NCBI RefSeq assembly: GCF_947179515.1
Contig: NC_067472.1
Coordinates: 167,401,275-167,465,274, forward strand
DNA length: 64,000 nt
Direction: 5' to 3'
Source of the DNA: Apodemus sylvaticus
Lineage: Eukaryota > Chordata > Mammalia > Rodentia > Muridae
Shown here: positions 46,290-59,049 of the stretch, piece after piece
Numbering within the stretch: position 1 is the first letter of the stretch
Layout: the number at the start of each line of letters is the position of its first letter
Notes under the pieces: generated by a model
Seen by the model: only the letters and a program-made list of their open reading frames with translations
The model's database searches: none
Told to the model about the DNA's origin: nothing
Translations under genes and position numbers: made by a program

Positions 46290-47392
46290 TTTGTTCTATT
46301 GGATTTGTTGAAAGATTACCTTATTGATTTTCTATGGTTTCCTCCCTTGTGTTGGTATTTTTCACCCATTATCCTGTGCAGAGCTGGATTTGTGGAAAGA
46401 TATTGTGTGAATTTGCTTTTGCATGGAATGTCTTGTTTTCTCAGTCTATGGTAATTGAAAGTTTTGTTGGGTATAGTAGTCTGGGCTGGCATTTATGTTC
46501 TCTTAGGGTCTGTATGACATCTGCCCAGGTACTTCTGGCATTCATAGTCTCTGGTGAGAAGTCTGATGTAATTCTGATAGGTCTGCCTTTATATGTTACT
46601 TGACCTTTTTCTCTTACTGCTTTTGATATTCTTTCTTTGTTTAGTGCATTTGGTGTGTTAATTATTATGTGATGGGAGGAATTTCTGCTCTGGTCCAATC
46701 TCTTTGGAATTCTGTAGGCTTCTTGTATATTCATGGGCATCTCTTTCTTTAGGTTAGGGAAGTTTTCATCTATAATTTTGTTAAAAATATTTACTGGGCC
46801 TTTAAAATGTAAATCCTTGCTTTCTATAATACCTACAATCCTTAGGTTTGTAAGGATTGGTTTTGGTCTTCTTGTGCCCTGGGTTTCCTGGATATTTTGG
46901 GTTACAAGCTTTTTGCAGTTTGCATTTTCTTTGACTGTTGAGTCAACGTTTTCTATGGAACCTTCAGCATCCAAGATTCTTTCTTCTATCTCTTATATTC
47001 TGTTGCTGATGTTTGCATCTATGACTCCTGAATTATTTCCAAGGTTTTCTATCTTCAGAGATGTCTCACTTTGCAATTTCTTTATTGTTTCTATTTCCAG
47101 TTTTAGATCCTGGATAGTTTTGTCCAGTTTCTTCACTTGTTTGTTGGTTTTTTTCCTGAAATTCTTTAAGGAAATTTTGTGTTTCCTCTTTAAGGGCTTT
47201 TACCTGTTGACCCATGTTCTCCTGTGTTTCTTTTAGGGATTTTTTTGTGATTCCTCTTTAAGGGCTTCTGCATGTTGACTCATGTTCTCGCATAATTCCC
47301 TAAGGGATTTTTGTATTGCCTCTTTAAGGGCTTCTACTTTTGATCCATACTCTCTTGTATTTTCTTTAAGGGATTTTTGTGCTTCTACCTGT
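46290..47392 (-). pseudogene. L1 ORF1 remnant
   Basis: A 177-residue readable stretch (46441-46974) covers the RRM-like core (NLRIVGI) and the C-terminal domain (RPIRITSDFSPETMNARSTWADVIQTLREHKCQPRLLYPTKL). The coiled-coil region (about 47150-47390) shows 66-bp repeats marked by ctctttaagggctt, but the frame is broken. Confidence 0.85.
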
Positions 47393-48150
47393 TGAAATCG
47401 CAAAGAGAGACAACTTTGGAGATAGAAAACGTTGGGAAGAAATCAGGGGCCTTAGATGCAAATATCAACAACAGAATACAAAAGATAGAAGAAAGAATCT
47501 CAGATGCCGATGATACCATAGAAACCATGGACTCAACAGTCAAAGAAAATGCAAAATAGAAAAAGCTTGTAACCCAAAACATCCAGGAAATCCAGGACAC
47601 AATGAGAAAGCCAAACTTATGGATTATAGGTATTGATGAGCGTGAAGATTTACAACTTAAAGGGCCAGCAAATATCTTCAACAAAATTATAGAAGAAAAC
47701 TTCCCTAACCTAAAGAGAGAGATGCTCATGAATATACAAGAAGCCTACAGAACTCCAAACAGACTGGATCAGGATAAAAATACCTCCCATCACATAATAA
47801 TCAAAACACCAATTGTACTAAACAAAGAATACTAAAGGCAGTAAGATAAAACGGACAAGTAACATATAAAAGAAGACCCATCAGAATTACAGCAGAAATC
47901 TCACCATAGACCATGAAAGCTAGAAGATCCTGGGTAGAGCTCATGCAAACTCTAAGAGAATAGAAATGCCAGCCAAGAACACTATACCCAGCGAAACTCT
48001 CAATCACTATAGATGGAGAAACCAAGATATTCCATGACAAAACCAAATTTACACAATATCTTTCCACAACCCCAATCCTACAAAGGATAAAATGGGGAAA
48101 ACACCAATATAAGGAAGAAAACTATACCCTGGAAAAAGCAGGATAATAAC
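47393..48150 (+). pseudogene. L1 ORF1 C-terminal part, broken
   Basis: Readable text includes NINNRIQKIEERISDADDTIETMDSTVKENAK (then TAG where other copies have a cysteine codon) and NLWIIGIDEREDLQLKGPANIFNKI at 47602-47835. A frameshift near 47830 and other changes break the C-terminal domain. The N-terminus and most of the coiled coil are missing. Confidence 0.88.
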
Positions 48151-48207
48151 CTTCTTTCATCAAACCCAAAAGAAGATAACCACACAAGTATAAAATTAAC
48201 ATCAAAA

Positions 48208-51200
48208 ATGATAGGAAGCAATAATCACTACTCCTTAATATCTCTTAACATTAATGGACTCAATTCCCCAATAAAAAGACATAGACTAACAGACTGGATA
48301 CATAAACAGGACCCTACATTTTGCTGCATATAAGAAACATACCTCAGTGTCAAAGACAAAAACTACCCTAGAGTAAAAGGCTGGAAGACAATTCTACAAG
48401 CAAATGGTCTCAGGAAACAAGCCAGAGTTGCCATTCTAATATCAGATAAAATTGACTTTCAACCTAATGTCATCAAAAGAGACATGGAAGAACACTTCTT
48501 GCAGAGCAAAGGAAAAAAATCCACCAAGAAGAACTCTCAATCCTGAACATCTATGCTCCAAATGCAAGGGCACCCTCAATCATAAAAGAAACTTTGCTAA
48601 AGCTTAAAGCACACATTGTACCTAACACAATAATTGTGGGTGACTTCAACACTCAACTCGCATCAATGGACTGATCAGGAAACCAGAAACTAAACAGGGA
48701 CACAGTGAAACTAATTTAAGCTTTGGATCAATTAGATTTAACAAATATATATAGAACTTTCCATCCTAAACCAAAAGAATATACCTTTTTCTTAGCACCT
48801 CATGGTACCTTCTCCAAAATTGATCATATAGTTGGTCACAAGACAGACCTCAACAAATATAAGAAGATTGAAATAATCCCATGCCTCCTATCAGATCACT
48901 ATGGAGTAAAAGTGGTCTTTAATAACAAAAAACAACAGAAAGCCCACATATACATGGAAACTGAACAAGACTCTTAATGATACCTTGGTCAAGGAAGAAA
49001 TAACAAAAATGAAGACACAACATACCCAAATTTATGGGACACAATGAAAGCAGTGCTAAGAGGAAAACTCATAGCTTTGAGTGCCTCCAAAAAGAAATTC
49101 GAGAGAGCATACACAAGAAGATTAATGGCACAACTGAAAGCCCTGGAACAAAAAGAAGCTAATTCACCCAGGAGAAGAAGGAGACAGGAAATCATCAAAC
49201 TCAGGACTGAAATCAATCAAGTAGAAACTAAGAGAACCATACAAAGAATAAACAAAACCAGGAGCTGGTTCTTTGAAAAAATTAACAAGATAGATAAACC
49301 CTTAGCCAGACTAACCAAAGGGCACAGAGACAGTATCCAAATTAACAAAATTAGAAATGGAAATGGAGATCTAACAACAGAAACTGAGGAATTTCAAAAA
49401 TTATCAGATCCTACTACAAAAGCCTGTACTCAACACAACTGGAAAATCTGGAGGAAATGGACACTTTATTAGACAGATACCAAATACCAAAATTAAATCA
49501 GTATCAAGTAGATCATCTAAACAGGCCCATAACCCCTAAAGAAAAAGAAGGGATCATAGAAAGCCTTCTAACCAAAAAAAGCACAGGACCAAATGGTTTT
49601 AGTACAGAATTCTATCAGACATTCAAAGAAGACTTAATACCAATACTCTTCTAACTATTCCACCAAATAGAAACAGAAAGAACACTACACAACTCATTCT
49701 ATGAAGCCACAATTATGCTGATACCAAAACCACACAAAGATCCATCAAAGAAAGAGAACTTCAGGTAAGTTTCCCTTATGAATATTGATGCAAAAATACT
49801 CAATAAAATTCTTGCCCACCGAATCCAAGAACACATCAAAATGATCATACACCATGGTCAAGTAGGCTTCATCCCAGAGATGCAGGGATGGTTCAATATA
49901 CAGAAATCTATGAATGCTATCCACTAAATAAACAAACTCAAAGGAAAAAAACCACATGATTATTTCATTAGATGCTGAAAAAGCATTTGACAAAATTCAG
50001 CATCCTTTCGTGCTAAAAGTCTTGGAAAGAACAGGAATTCAAGGCCCATATCTAAACATAGTAAAGGCAATATACAGCAAACCGGTAGCCAACATCAAAC
50101 TAAATGGAGAGAAACTTGAAGCAATCCCACTAAAATCAGGGACTAGAGAAGACTGACCCCTCTATCCATAACTTTTCAATATAGTTCTTGAAGTCCTAGC
50201 TAGAGCAATTAGACAACATAAGGAAGTCAAAGGGATACAAATTGGAAAGGAAGAAGTCAAACTATCACTATTTGCAGATGATATGGTAGTATACTTAAGT
50301 GACCCAAAAAACTCTACCAGAGAACTCCTACAGCTGATAAACAACTTCAGCAAAGTGGCTGGTTACAAAATCAACTCAAGTAAATAGGTAGCCTTTCTAT
50401 ACTCAAAGACAGTATATCAGACTGAGAAAGAAATTAGAGAAATGACACCCTTCACAATAGCCACAAACAGCATAAAGTATCTTGGGGTGACTCTAACCAA
50501 ACAAGTGAAATACCTATATGACAAGAACTTCAGATCTCTGAAGAAGGAAATTGAAGAAGACCTCAGAAAATGGAAAAATCTTCCATGCTCATGAATTGGC
50601 AGGATTAATATAGTTAAAATGGCCATCTTGCCAAAAGCAATCCACAGATTCAATGCAATGCCCATCAAAATCCCAACTCAGTTCTTCATAGAGTTAGAAA
50701 GATCAATTCTCAAATTCATCTGGAATAACAAAATACCCAGGATATCTAAAACTATTCTCAACAGTAAAAGAACTTCTGGGAGAATCAGTATCCCAGACCT
50801 CAAACATTACTACAGAGCAATAGTGATTAAAAACTGCATGGTATTGGTACAATGTCAGGCAAGTAGATCAGTGGAATAGGATTGAAGACCCAGAAATGAA
50901 CCCACACACCTATGGTCACTTGATCTTTGACAAAGGATTGGAAAACATCCAGTGGAAAAAGGATAGCTTTTTCAACAAATGGTGCTGGTTGTAAGCATGC
51001 AGAAGAATGTGAATTGATCCATTCTTATCTCCTTGTACTAAGCTCAACTCCAAGTGGATCATGGACCTCCACATAAATCCTGACACACTGAAACTAATAC
51101 ATAAGAAACTGGGGAAAACCCTTGAGGACATGGGCACAGGGGGAAAGTTCCTGAACAGAACACCAATAGATTATGCTCTAAGATCAAGAATTGACAAATA

Positions 51201-51995
51201 GGACCTCATAAGATTACAAAGTTTCTGTAAGGCAAAGGACACTGTCAAAAGGACAAAACATCAACCAACAGATTGGGAAAGGATCTTCACCAACCCTAAA
51301 TCCAACGGAGGGCTAATATCTAATATATACAAAGAACTCAAGAAGGTAGACCCCAGAGAACCAAATAACCCTATTAAAAAGTGAGGTACAAAGCTAAACA
51401 AAGAATTTTCACATGAAGAACTTTGAATGGCTGAGAAGCACCTTAAGAAATGTTCAACATCATTAATCATTAGGGAAATGCAAATCAAAACAACCCTGAG
51501 ATTTCACCTCACACCAGTCAGAATGGCTAAAGTTAAAAACTCAAGAGACAGCAGGTGTTGGCAAGGATGCAGAGAAGGAGGAACACTCCTCCACTACTTG
51601 TGGGATTGCAAATGATACAACCATTTTGGAAATCAGTCTGGTGGTTCCTCAGAAATATGGGCATGACACTTCTGGAGGACCCTGCTATACCACTCCTGGG
51701 CATATACCCAGAGGATTCCCCAGCGTGCAATAAGGACACATGCTCCACTATGTTCATAGCAGCCCTATTTGTAATAGCCAGAAGCTGGAAAGAACCCATG
51801 TGTACCTCAACGGAGGAATGGATACAAAAAAAAACGAGGTATATTTACACAATGGAGTACTATTCAGATATTAGAAACAACGAATTCATGAAATTCTTAG
51901 ACAAATGGATGAAGATGGAGAACATCATACTAAGTGAGGCAACCCAGTCTCAAAAGATCAATCATGGTCTGCACTCACTGATAAGTGGATATTAG
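48208..51995 (+). pseudogene. L1 ORF2, full span but broken
   Basis: The start ATG is at 48208. A TAA stop at 48331-48333 (codon 42) interrupts the endonuclease, replacing the CAA/CAG codon seen in the other copies. Readable pieces include endonuclease SDHYGVKVV (48723-48977), linker (49044-49472), RT DAEKAFDKIQHPF (49956-50156), the DNA for the FADD motif (about 50274) and the C-terminal domain (51555-51995). The order and spacing of domains are complete, but many stops and shifts prevent a functional protein. Confidence 0.93.
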
Positions 51996-52405
51996 CGTAG
52001 AAACTTGGAATACCCAAGATATAATCCACATATTAAATGATGTCCAAGAAGAATAGAGTGGCCCCTGGTTCTGGAAAGACTCAGTGCAGCAGTATAGGGG
52101 AATACCAGAACAGGGAACTGGGAAGGGGTGGATGAGGGAATAGGGGGAGGGAAGAGGGCTTATGGGACTTTCGGGGAGTGGGGAGCCAGAAAAGGGGAAA
52201 TCATTTGAAATGTAAATAAAAAATATATCGAATAAATAAAAAAAAAACAAGCCAGAACTAAGGTCTTCCAACAAGTTTTTCATCTCTGCTGTGCCTCCAG
52301 GACTATTGTCACAACCCTGGAGGAAACATATATTTATTCTGCTATGGAGAAAGACAAGGGAGGGTGCTAGGGAATGACTTTGTTTCTATAAAGAATAGAA
52401 TTGTG

Positions 52406-52553
52406 AGCCGGGCAGTGGCGGTGCATGCCTTTAATCCCAGCACTTGGGAGGCAGAGGCATGCGGATTTCTGAGTTTGAGGCCAGCCTGGTCTACAGAGTG
52501 AGTTCCAGGACAGCTGGGGCTATACAGAGAAACCCTGTCTTGAAAAAAAAAAA
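52406..52553 (+). mobile_element. B1 SINE
   Basis: The B1 body runs from gccgggcagtggcggtgcat to the ccctgtcttg end plus an A tail. It is flanked by aagaatagaattgtg (52391-52405) and aagaataaaattgtg (52554-52568), a 15-bp duplication with one mismatch. Confidence 0.95.
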
Positions 52554-52605
52554 AAGAATAAAATTGTGTCTGCAGATGTTCCCTGTAGACAGCAGGAGAA
52601 AAAAA

Positions 52606-53889
52606 TATACACCATCCTTAGTCATCAGGGAAATGCAAATTGAAACAAACTTGACATTTTACCCCACAGCAGTCAGTATTGCTAAGATTAAAAACTCAGA
52701 TGACAGCAGATGCTGGTGAGGATGTGGAGAAAGAGGAACACTCTTCCATTGCTGGTGGGCTTGCAAGTTGGTACAACCACTCTGGAAATAAGTTTGGCAG
52801 TTACTCAGTAAATTAAACTTAGTAATACCTCATGACCCAGCTATACTGCTCCTGGGCATATAACTAGGAGATGCCTCAACACATAATAAGAACACATGAA
52901 CCACTATCTTCATAGCAGCTTTATTTATAATAGCCAAAAGCTGGAAAGAACCCAGATGTCTTTCAACAGAGAATGGATACAGAAACTGTGGTATATTTAC
53001 ACCATGGAGTACTATTCAGCTACTAAAAACAATGAATTCATTAAATTCTTAGGCAAATGGATGGAACTAGAAAGTATCATCCTGAGTGAGGTAACCCAAT
53101 CACAAAAGAACACACATGGTATGCACTCACTGATAAGTTGATTGCATTATTGGATATTAACTCAAAAGCTCAGAATACCCAAGACACAATTCATAGAACA
53201 CTTGAAGCTCAAGAAGAGGGAAAAACCAAAGTGTGGGTGCTTTTGGTTGTTCTGAGAAGGGGAACAAAATACCCCCCAAGAGCAAATATGTAGATAAAGT
53301 GTAGAGCAGAGACTGAAAGAAAGGCCATCCAGAGACTGTCCCTACTGGGGATTCATCTCATATACAGACACCAAACCCCAACACTATTGTGGATGCCAAC
53401 AAGTGCTTGCTGAAGGAAGCCTGATATGGCTGTCTTCTGAGAGGCCCTGCCAGAGCTGTGCAAATACAGAGGCAGATGTTCACAGCCAACCATTGGAGTG
53501 AGCATGGGGTCCCCAATGGAGGAATTAGAAAAAAGACTATAGGAGCTGAAGGGGAACCTCATAGGAAGAACAATAATACCAACCAACCAGACCCACCCCC
53601 AGAGCTCCCATCAACCAAGGGGTACATATGGCTCCAGCTGCATATGTAGCAGAGGATTGCTTTGTTAGGCATCAATGAGAATAGAAACTCTTGGTCCTAT
53701 AAAGGTTTGATAGATGCTCCAGTGTAGGGGAATAGAGGGTGGGGAGGTAAGAGTGGATAGGTGGAGGAACACCCTAACAGAGGCAGAAAGAGGGAGAATG
53801 GGATGGGGCTTTACAAGAGGGGGTAAAAGAGAGAGAAAGGGGATAACACTTGAAATGTAAATAAAGAATATACCCAATTAAAAAAAAAA
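52606..53889 (+). mobile_element. 5'-truncated L1 (ORF2 C-terminus and 3'UTR), older type
   Basis: The element starts in late ORF2 at caccatccttagtcatcagg and passes through the ORF2 end (readable NREWIQKLWYIYTMEYYSATKNNEF text, 52896-53141). The 3'UTR has an older sequence and ends tgaaatgtaaataaagaata with an A tail. The ORF2 frame is broken by a shift near 52720. Confidence 0.9.
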
Positions 53890-54639
53890 CAAGAAGAAGG
53901 GGTTGCAGACCTCTCTGAAGTAGTTCCTTGGGTGATTCCAATTTTCATTGTTAGGATACCAGCAGTCCAGTACAATACTAAACACCAAACATGAATCAGT
54001 ACCAGTTCATCATTGTCAGGATACTAGAAGTCCTGTCCAATAGCAAACATCAAATAAATCAGCAGCGGCACCATGATCTATCAGAAGCACCAGGGCTCCA
54101 GTGAATCAGCACAAGCCAGCAGAAGCAGATGGAAGCAGCCAGGATACCACAAGATGTTCCTTGACATGTTCCTCTCTGAGAAGTGACAGAGTGAAGACCA
54201 GGAAAGACCAGTGAAGCATTACAGACCTAGCAATGCAGAGTGTCTACCTCCTGTCTGTGGGGTTCTTATTTATATTCTTTCCAAATATCATATGCCTTCT
54301 CAAGTGTCTGTTTTCAGCAAAATACCATATACTCTCACAAGACTTCAATGAAAACATTATATGACACAACTGAACTTCTAAAGAAACCAAAAACTTCCAT
54401 TTCAGGTTCTCTTTCCCATCCCTTCCAACATCAGCAGTCCATAAAACTTTCTGATAATTTAACCACATAACACAAAGCAAGTGTCAACAAATAAAACTGA
54501 GATAAAAGACTGAATCCTACTTGAAAACGATGAGTTAAAGCTGAATGTCAACAGAAGAAACAGCAAACTTATGGAAACTGAATTACTCCTTACAGAATGA
54601 AAATTGAGTGAAGAAAAGAAAAAGAAAAAGCTTTTCTTT
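53890..54639. other. No recognisable gene
   Basis: Two internal blocks resemble each other: gttaggataccagcagtcc (about 53950) and gtcaggatactagaagtcc (about 54015), a diverged duplication of about 65 bp. The rest is unremarkable. An old L1 3'-region origin is possible but not shown. Confidence 0.45.
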
Positions 54640-55640
54640 TAATTTCATTTAATAACCAAATGAGAATGAAAACACATGTCCAAACCGATAGGACATAATG
54701 TAGGCAGTTCTAAAAAGCAAGTTCATACCACTAAATGCCTACATTAAAAACAATAACTGCCAGGAGCCGTTCTCACAGAGATCTCAAAAACTCCCTCCTC
54801 TCAGCCATTTCCAGCTTGCTTTCTCTAGGCTGATTTTAGAAGGAAATGTACTAGTTTAAAGCTTAGCCAAGTAAGCTAGATGGTCAGTACGTGCAGAGCT
54901 CACCTGAGTGGGCTCGTACAAATGAAGCTCACCTGTGGCTAAGTTACCATAGCAACTCCTTTCCACTTCACCTCCTCATGATTGAAACATGATGCCAAGT
55001 TCCTACTGCACCTGCCAAATCTTAGCTGAGACCCTGAGAGACAATTCTGAGAAACTGTTCCTGAGATATGACGCTAGCCCCCTGAGATTGTTCCCCAAAT
55101 ACAATGACTTTCCCCCTTCACCCCTCCCCACACCTGCTTGCTTGCCTTTATAACGCCTTGTGTGAAAATTAAAGATTGACAGCTTGATCGGGATTCAGAC
55201 TTGCTATCCGGTTCTTTTGTGTCTGTCTTGTCTCTCGCCATTCCCCTAGGTGGTTCCAGGACCCTGCTGACTGTCCTGCGGGTCGGGACAAATAACCAGA
55301 GCAATCTCATATTTAACTTAACAACAAATATGAACACTCCAAAAAATAAGAATGAGTAATACACCTAAACATTGAAGTCAAATAATAATCAAATTCCTTG
55401 CTCAATAAAATAGAATCAATAAAATAGAAACAAGTGACAAGAAAAGAAAAAACAAATACTAATAATCACTGAAAAAAAGAGTTGGTCCTAGAAGAAAATC
55501 TACATGATTAACAAACACTTTTCCAAACTAAAGACTGGGAAAGAATTTCCAAATTAATAAAATTAGAGATGTAAAGAGAGACATTGTAACAGACACCAAG
55601 GAAATCCAGAGGATGACAGCAACATACTTTAAAACTGTAT
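54640..55640 (+). mobile_element. Ancient L1 ORF2 fragment, sense, split by an LTR
   Basis: Diverged text follows ORF2 order: ggacataatgtaggcagttc, then (after the LTR) gagttggtcctagaagaaaa, then attaataaaattagagatgt, then acaccaaggaaatccagagg. It matches the linker region of the younger L1s (for example 49040-49400). Confidence 0.75.
54758..55290 (+). mobile_element. Solo ERVK-type LTR
   Basis: The 533-bp element starts TGCCAGGAGCC and ends GGTCGGGACA. It is flanked by a perfect 6-bp duplication, aataac (54752-54757 and 55291-55296). It has a TATA-like tttataac at about 55147 and ATTAAA at about 55168. The 6-bp duplication fits ERVK-class elements. No internal genes or primer-binding site follow. 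Confidence 0.9.
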
Positions 55641-55644
55641 TCTG

Positions 55645-55715
55645 TTGAGCCTGGTGTAACACAATTCTACAATTCAGGAGGCAGAGCCAGACATATCTCT
55701 ACGAGTTCAAGACCT
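55645..55715 (+). mobile_element. B1-type SINE fragment
   Basis: The text gcctggtgtaacacaattct, then caggaggcagagccagacat and gagttcaagacc, is a degraded 5' part of a B1-like SINE. The 3' half is missing. Confidence 0.55.
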
Positions 55716-56377
55716 GTTATATTGTTACTGATTTTTTTTCCCAAATGTTTTCCTTTCTGCATTTGATACTTGCACCCCAAGAATTGGTTTGTTGGTTGAT
55801 TGTAGTGAGAATTTTGGTTTCTTTTAAGAAAGCAGAAATAATATGGGAATAAATTTTCATTTTAACCCCAGTGTGGGATATGGGACTGCTTCAGATTGTC
55901 TACAGTGGCTGCCTGTGATTTGCCTCATGCTCTAGAAGGGTGTAAATTTTACCAAAAGCACATAGTTACTGTAATTGAAGATGTTTGAAATTTTGGGGAC
56001 TTTTCAGAGTCTATGTAAATGTTAGGCTCAGGAAAGCACTATTGTTGTTCTTGGTGGGGTATTAATGGTTGTTGGTTGCTTACTGTTGGATGTTGGTGGT
56101 TGTACTTTGTTAAGTAGTCCTGGATAAAGAAAGGAAAAAAGGGAAGAAGAAATCAGATATTGTGAGGGCAAAGATAAAATTTGCCCCAAGGAACTCAACA
56201 CTTTTCTAATCAGCAGGATTAGAATTAGTCTAACAATAATATCCCCCCTTTCCTCTCTATCTTTTTTTTCTCATATCTACTAGTAGGGGGATAAAATGTT
56301 GAAAAAAAGTATGGGAAAGGGTAAAAGAAAAAAGAAACCACAACTTAGCAAAAGCAAGCTACAGTTAAGTATCTGGG

Positions 56378-56428
<51 letters not shown>

Positions 56429-56919
56429 ATTAGCCTTCTTTCAACAGAGATTTCTGCAACACTAAGATAATAGCTAATTCATAGAGTGGTTAAGATGTGG
56501 GTGTCCTCTTTTTATTGGTATTTAGGGCTATAACCTCTATCAAAGATATTCTGTTTGGTGGCTACAATTTGGTGTCCATGGTGCCTTGGTCAAGAAGTTG
56601 GGAACTCATTTCCCCTGTCCTGGTTCTCAAAGCTTGCTAGAACAACTAATGCCATGTCATAGTAGTGGCATGGCTCTCATGAGTCCCACAAGGTGAAGGG
56701 TTTGAACCTCCTGCCACTTGTGGTAACTGTACAATCTCTGGTGGGGAGCTGGTTATGATCTCTGGAGTCTCACAGTGAGGAAGAAAAGCAATGAGCAGGT
56801 GGCAGTCCCTGGCAGAAAACCACAAAGTTTCATTGTCTGGAATACTGTTCAATGGATTTTCACAAAAGCAGAATCACATTCTGTGTAATCTCAGGTCACT
56901 ATAGTCTCACTGTAGTTTC
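55716..56919. other. No recognisable gene
   Basis: Single-copy-looking sequence apart from the (TC)n run. Short open frames show no similarity that I recognise. Confidence 0.45.
56381..56427. repeat. (TC)n microsatellite
   Basis: An uninterrupted TC dinucleotide tract of 47 bases. Confidence 0.97.
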
Positions 56920-57426
56920 ATGCAGAAGCTTAGAATGCTCAAGACACATTTCACATATCAAATGATGCCCAAAAAGGAGAAAGAACAAAGTATGGATCCT
57001 TGGGTGCTTTGTAGAAAGGGAGAAAAATACCCACAGAATGGGATACAGAGACAAAAGGTAGAGCAGAGTCTGAGGGAAAGACCATCCAGAGACTACCCCA
57101 CCCAAGATCCATCCTATATACAGTTACAAAACCCAGACACTATTGTGGATGCCCACAAGTGCTGACTGACCAAAGCCAGATATAGCTGTCACATGGGAGG
57201 CACTCCTAATGCATGACAAATATAGAGAGGGGCACTCTTGTTATACAATTAAGGAAGGAGAGGCCTTGGTCCTGGAAAGACTTGATGCTGTAGTGTAGAG
57301 GAATACCAGGACAGGGACATGGGAAAGGATTGATTGGAGAAGGGGAGATGGTTTATGGAATTTTGGGGGAAGAGAGAACCAGGAAAGGGGACAACATTTG
57401 AAATGTAAATAAAGAATATAACTAAC
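56920..57426 (+). mobile_element. 5'-truncated L1 3'UTR, sense
   Basis: The 3'UTR runs from gcttagaatgctcaagacac to tgaaatgtaaataaagaata and an A-rich end. It resembles the older-type 3'UTR at 53160-53889. Another L1 inserted into its A-rich tail at 57441. Confidence 0.85.
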
Positions 57427-57440
57427 AAAAAACATAGATA

Positions 57441-58972
57441 CCCCATTTTTTAATAGGGTTATTTAATTCTCTGGAGACCAACTTCTTGAGTTCTTTGTAT
57501 ACGTTGGATATTAGCCCTCTATTGAATGTACGGTTAGTAAAGATCTTTTCCCAATTTGTTGGTTGCCATTTTGTCCTATTGACTATATCCAGAGAATTAA
57601 AAGCCCTATTAAAAAATGAGGTACAGAGCTAAACAAGGAATTCTCAACTGAGGAAACTCAAATGGCTCTAAAGCACCTAAAGAAATGTTCAGCATCCTTA
57701 GTTATCAGGGAAATGCAAATCAAAACAACACTGAGATTCCACCTTACACCAGTCAGAATGGTTAAGTTGAAAAACTCAGGGGACAGCAGATGCTGGAGAG
57801 GATGTGGGGAAAGAGGAATACTTCTCCACTGTTGATGGGATTGTAAGCTTGTAAAACCACTCTGGAAATCAGTTTGGCGATTCCTCAGAAATTTAGACAT
57901 AATACTGCCTGTGGACCCAGCTATACCACTTCTGGGCATATACCCAGACAGTGATCCTACATGTAATAAGGACACATGCTCCACTATGTTCATAGCTGCC
58001 TTATTTATAATAGCCAGAAGCTGGAAAGATCCCAGATGTCCCTCAACAGAGGAATGGATACAAAAACTGTGGTATATATACACAATGGAGTACTATTCAG
58101 CTATTAAAAGCAATGAATTCATGAAATTCTTAAGCAAATGGATAGAACTAGAAAGTGTCATCCTGAATGAGGTATCCCAGTCACAAAAGAAAGTACATGG
58201 TATGCACTCACTAATAAGTGGATGCTAGTTCAAAAGCTCAAAATAAACAAGTTGCAATTCACCCAATACAGGAAACTCCAGAAGAATGACTTAAGTGAGG
58301 GAGCTATGGTTCCTCTGAGAAAGGGAACAAAATGCTCACAGGAGCAACAAGAGAGGCAATGTGTGGAGCAGAGTCTGAAGTAAAGGCCACCCAGCCAGTG
58401 CCGTACCTGGGGATTCATCCTATAAATAGTGAGCAAACCCAACACTACGATGAGAAGCATGTACCAAAAGGAGCATGCCATGGCTGTCTCCAGAGGAGCC
58501 CTGCCAGAGTCTTACAAATCAGAAGCAGAAACTAGCAACCAAGCTTAGACTGAGCTTGGGGTCCCCAACAAAGGATCTGAAGGGTTGTCCGGAGGAGCTG
58601 AAGGGGTATATAGCCCAATGGGAAAAACAATGACTTCGTACACCCAGACACCCCAAGACTCCCAGGGACTGAATCATCAACCAAGGGGTATACATGGTTC
58701 CAGCCAAAAATGTGGCAGAGGAATGCTTTTTTGGGCATCAGTGGGAGGAGTGGTCTTTGGTCAGGCAAAGGCTCAAAAGAGGCCACAACAAAGGGAAACA
58801 GATGGGGGGGGGGAGTTGAGGGGGAGGTGGGACTGTGTTGGGTAGAGGGGCATATACATGGAGGCAGGGGAGGGAGGAGGGGCAGGGAATCGTTGGGGAG
58901 GGGGCTTTTGGGAAGGGGAAATTCGGAAAGGTTTTACCATTGGTAATGTAAATGAAGAAGATACTCAATAAA
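57441..58972 (+). mobile_element. Second twin-primed L1
   Basis: Flanked by a 14-bp duplication, aaaaaacatagata (57427-57440 and 58973-58986). 57441 to about 57583 is antisense ORF2. From about 57588 to 58972 the sequence is sense ORF2 C-terminus and 3'UTR with an A tail. About 37 bp of ORF2 (around ccagagaattaaa) is present in both halves, so the two priming events overlapped. The sense part is readable as ORF2 C-terminus at 57911-58228. Confidence 0.93.
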
Positions 58973-59049
58973 AAAAAACATAGATAAGTTTCTATTTAGA
59001 AATACAAATGATAAAAATAATTAGAGTGAGATTAGATGTGATGGTTTAA

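Larger units (their letters stand above)
44341..47392 (-). mobile_element. L1 internal fragment (ORF1 to mid ORF2), antisense
   Basis: The reverse complement runs from the ORF1 coiled coil (47390) through the RRM-like and C-terminal domains (46441-46974), the endonuclease (45415-45735 and further) and the RT start (about 44860) to the text gatgctggatgttggctac near 44380. It has neither a 5'UTR nor a 3' end. It is bounded on both sides by sense L1s. Confidence 0.88.
47393..52248 (+). mobile_element. 5'-truncated L1 (from mid ORF1 to 3' tail), sense
   Basis: The element begins inside ORF1 at gaaatcgcaaagagagacaa, runs through the ORF1 C-terminus (47393-48150), ORF2 (48208 to about 51995) and the 3'UTR, and ends in an A-rich tail (aataaataaaaaaaaa). 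It sits head-to-head with the antisense L1 on its left. Both frames carry stops and frameshifts. Confidence 0.93.

Noticed and set aside
58585..58946. Overlapping glycine-rich frames
   Set aside because: They come from the G-rich polypurine tract of the L1 3'UTR.
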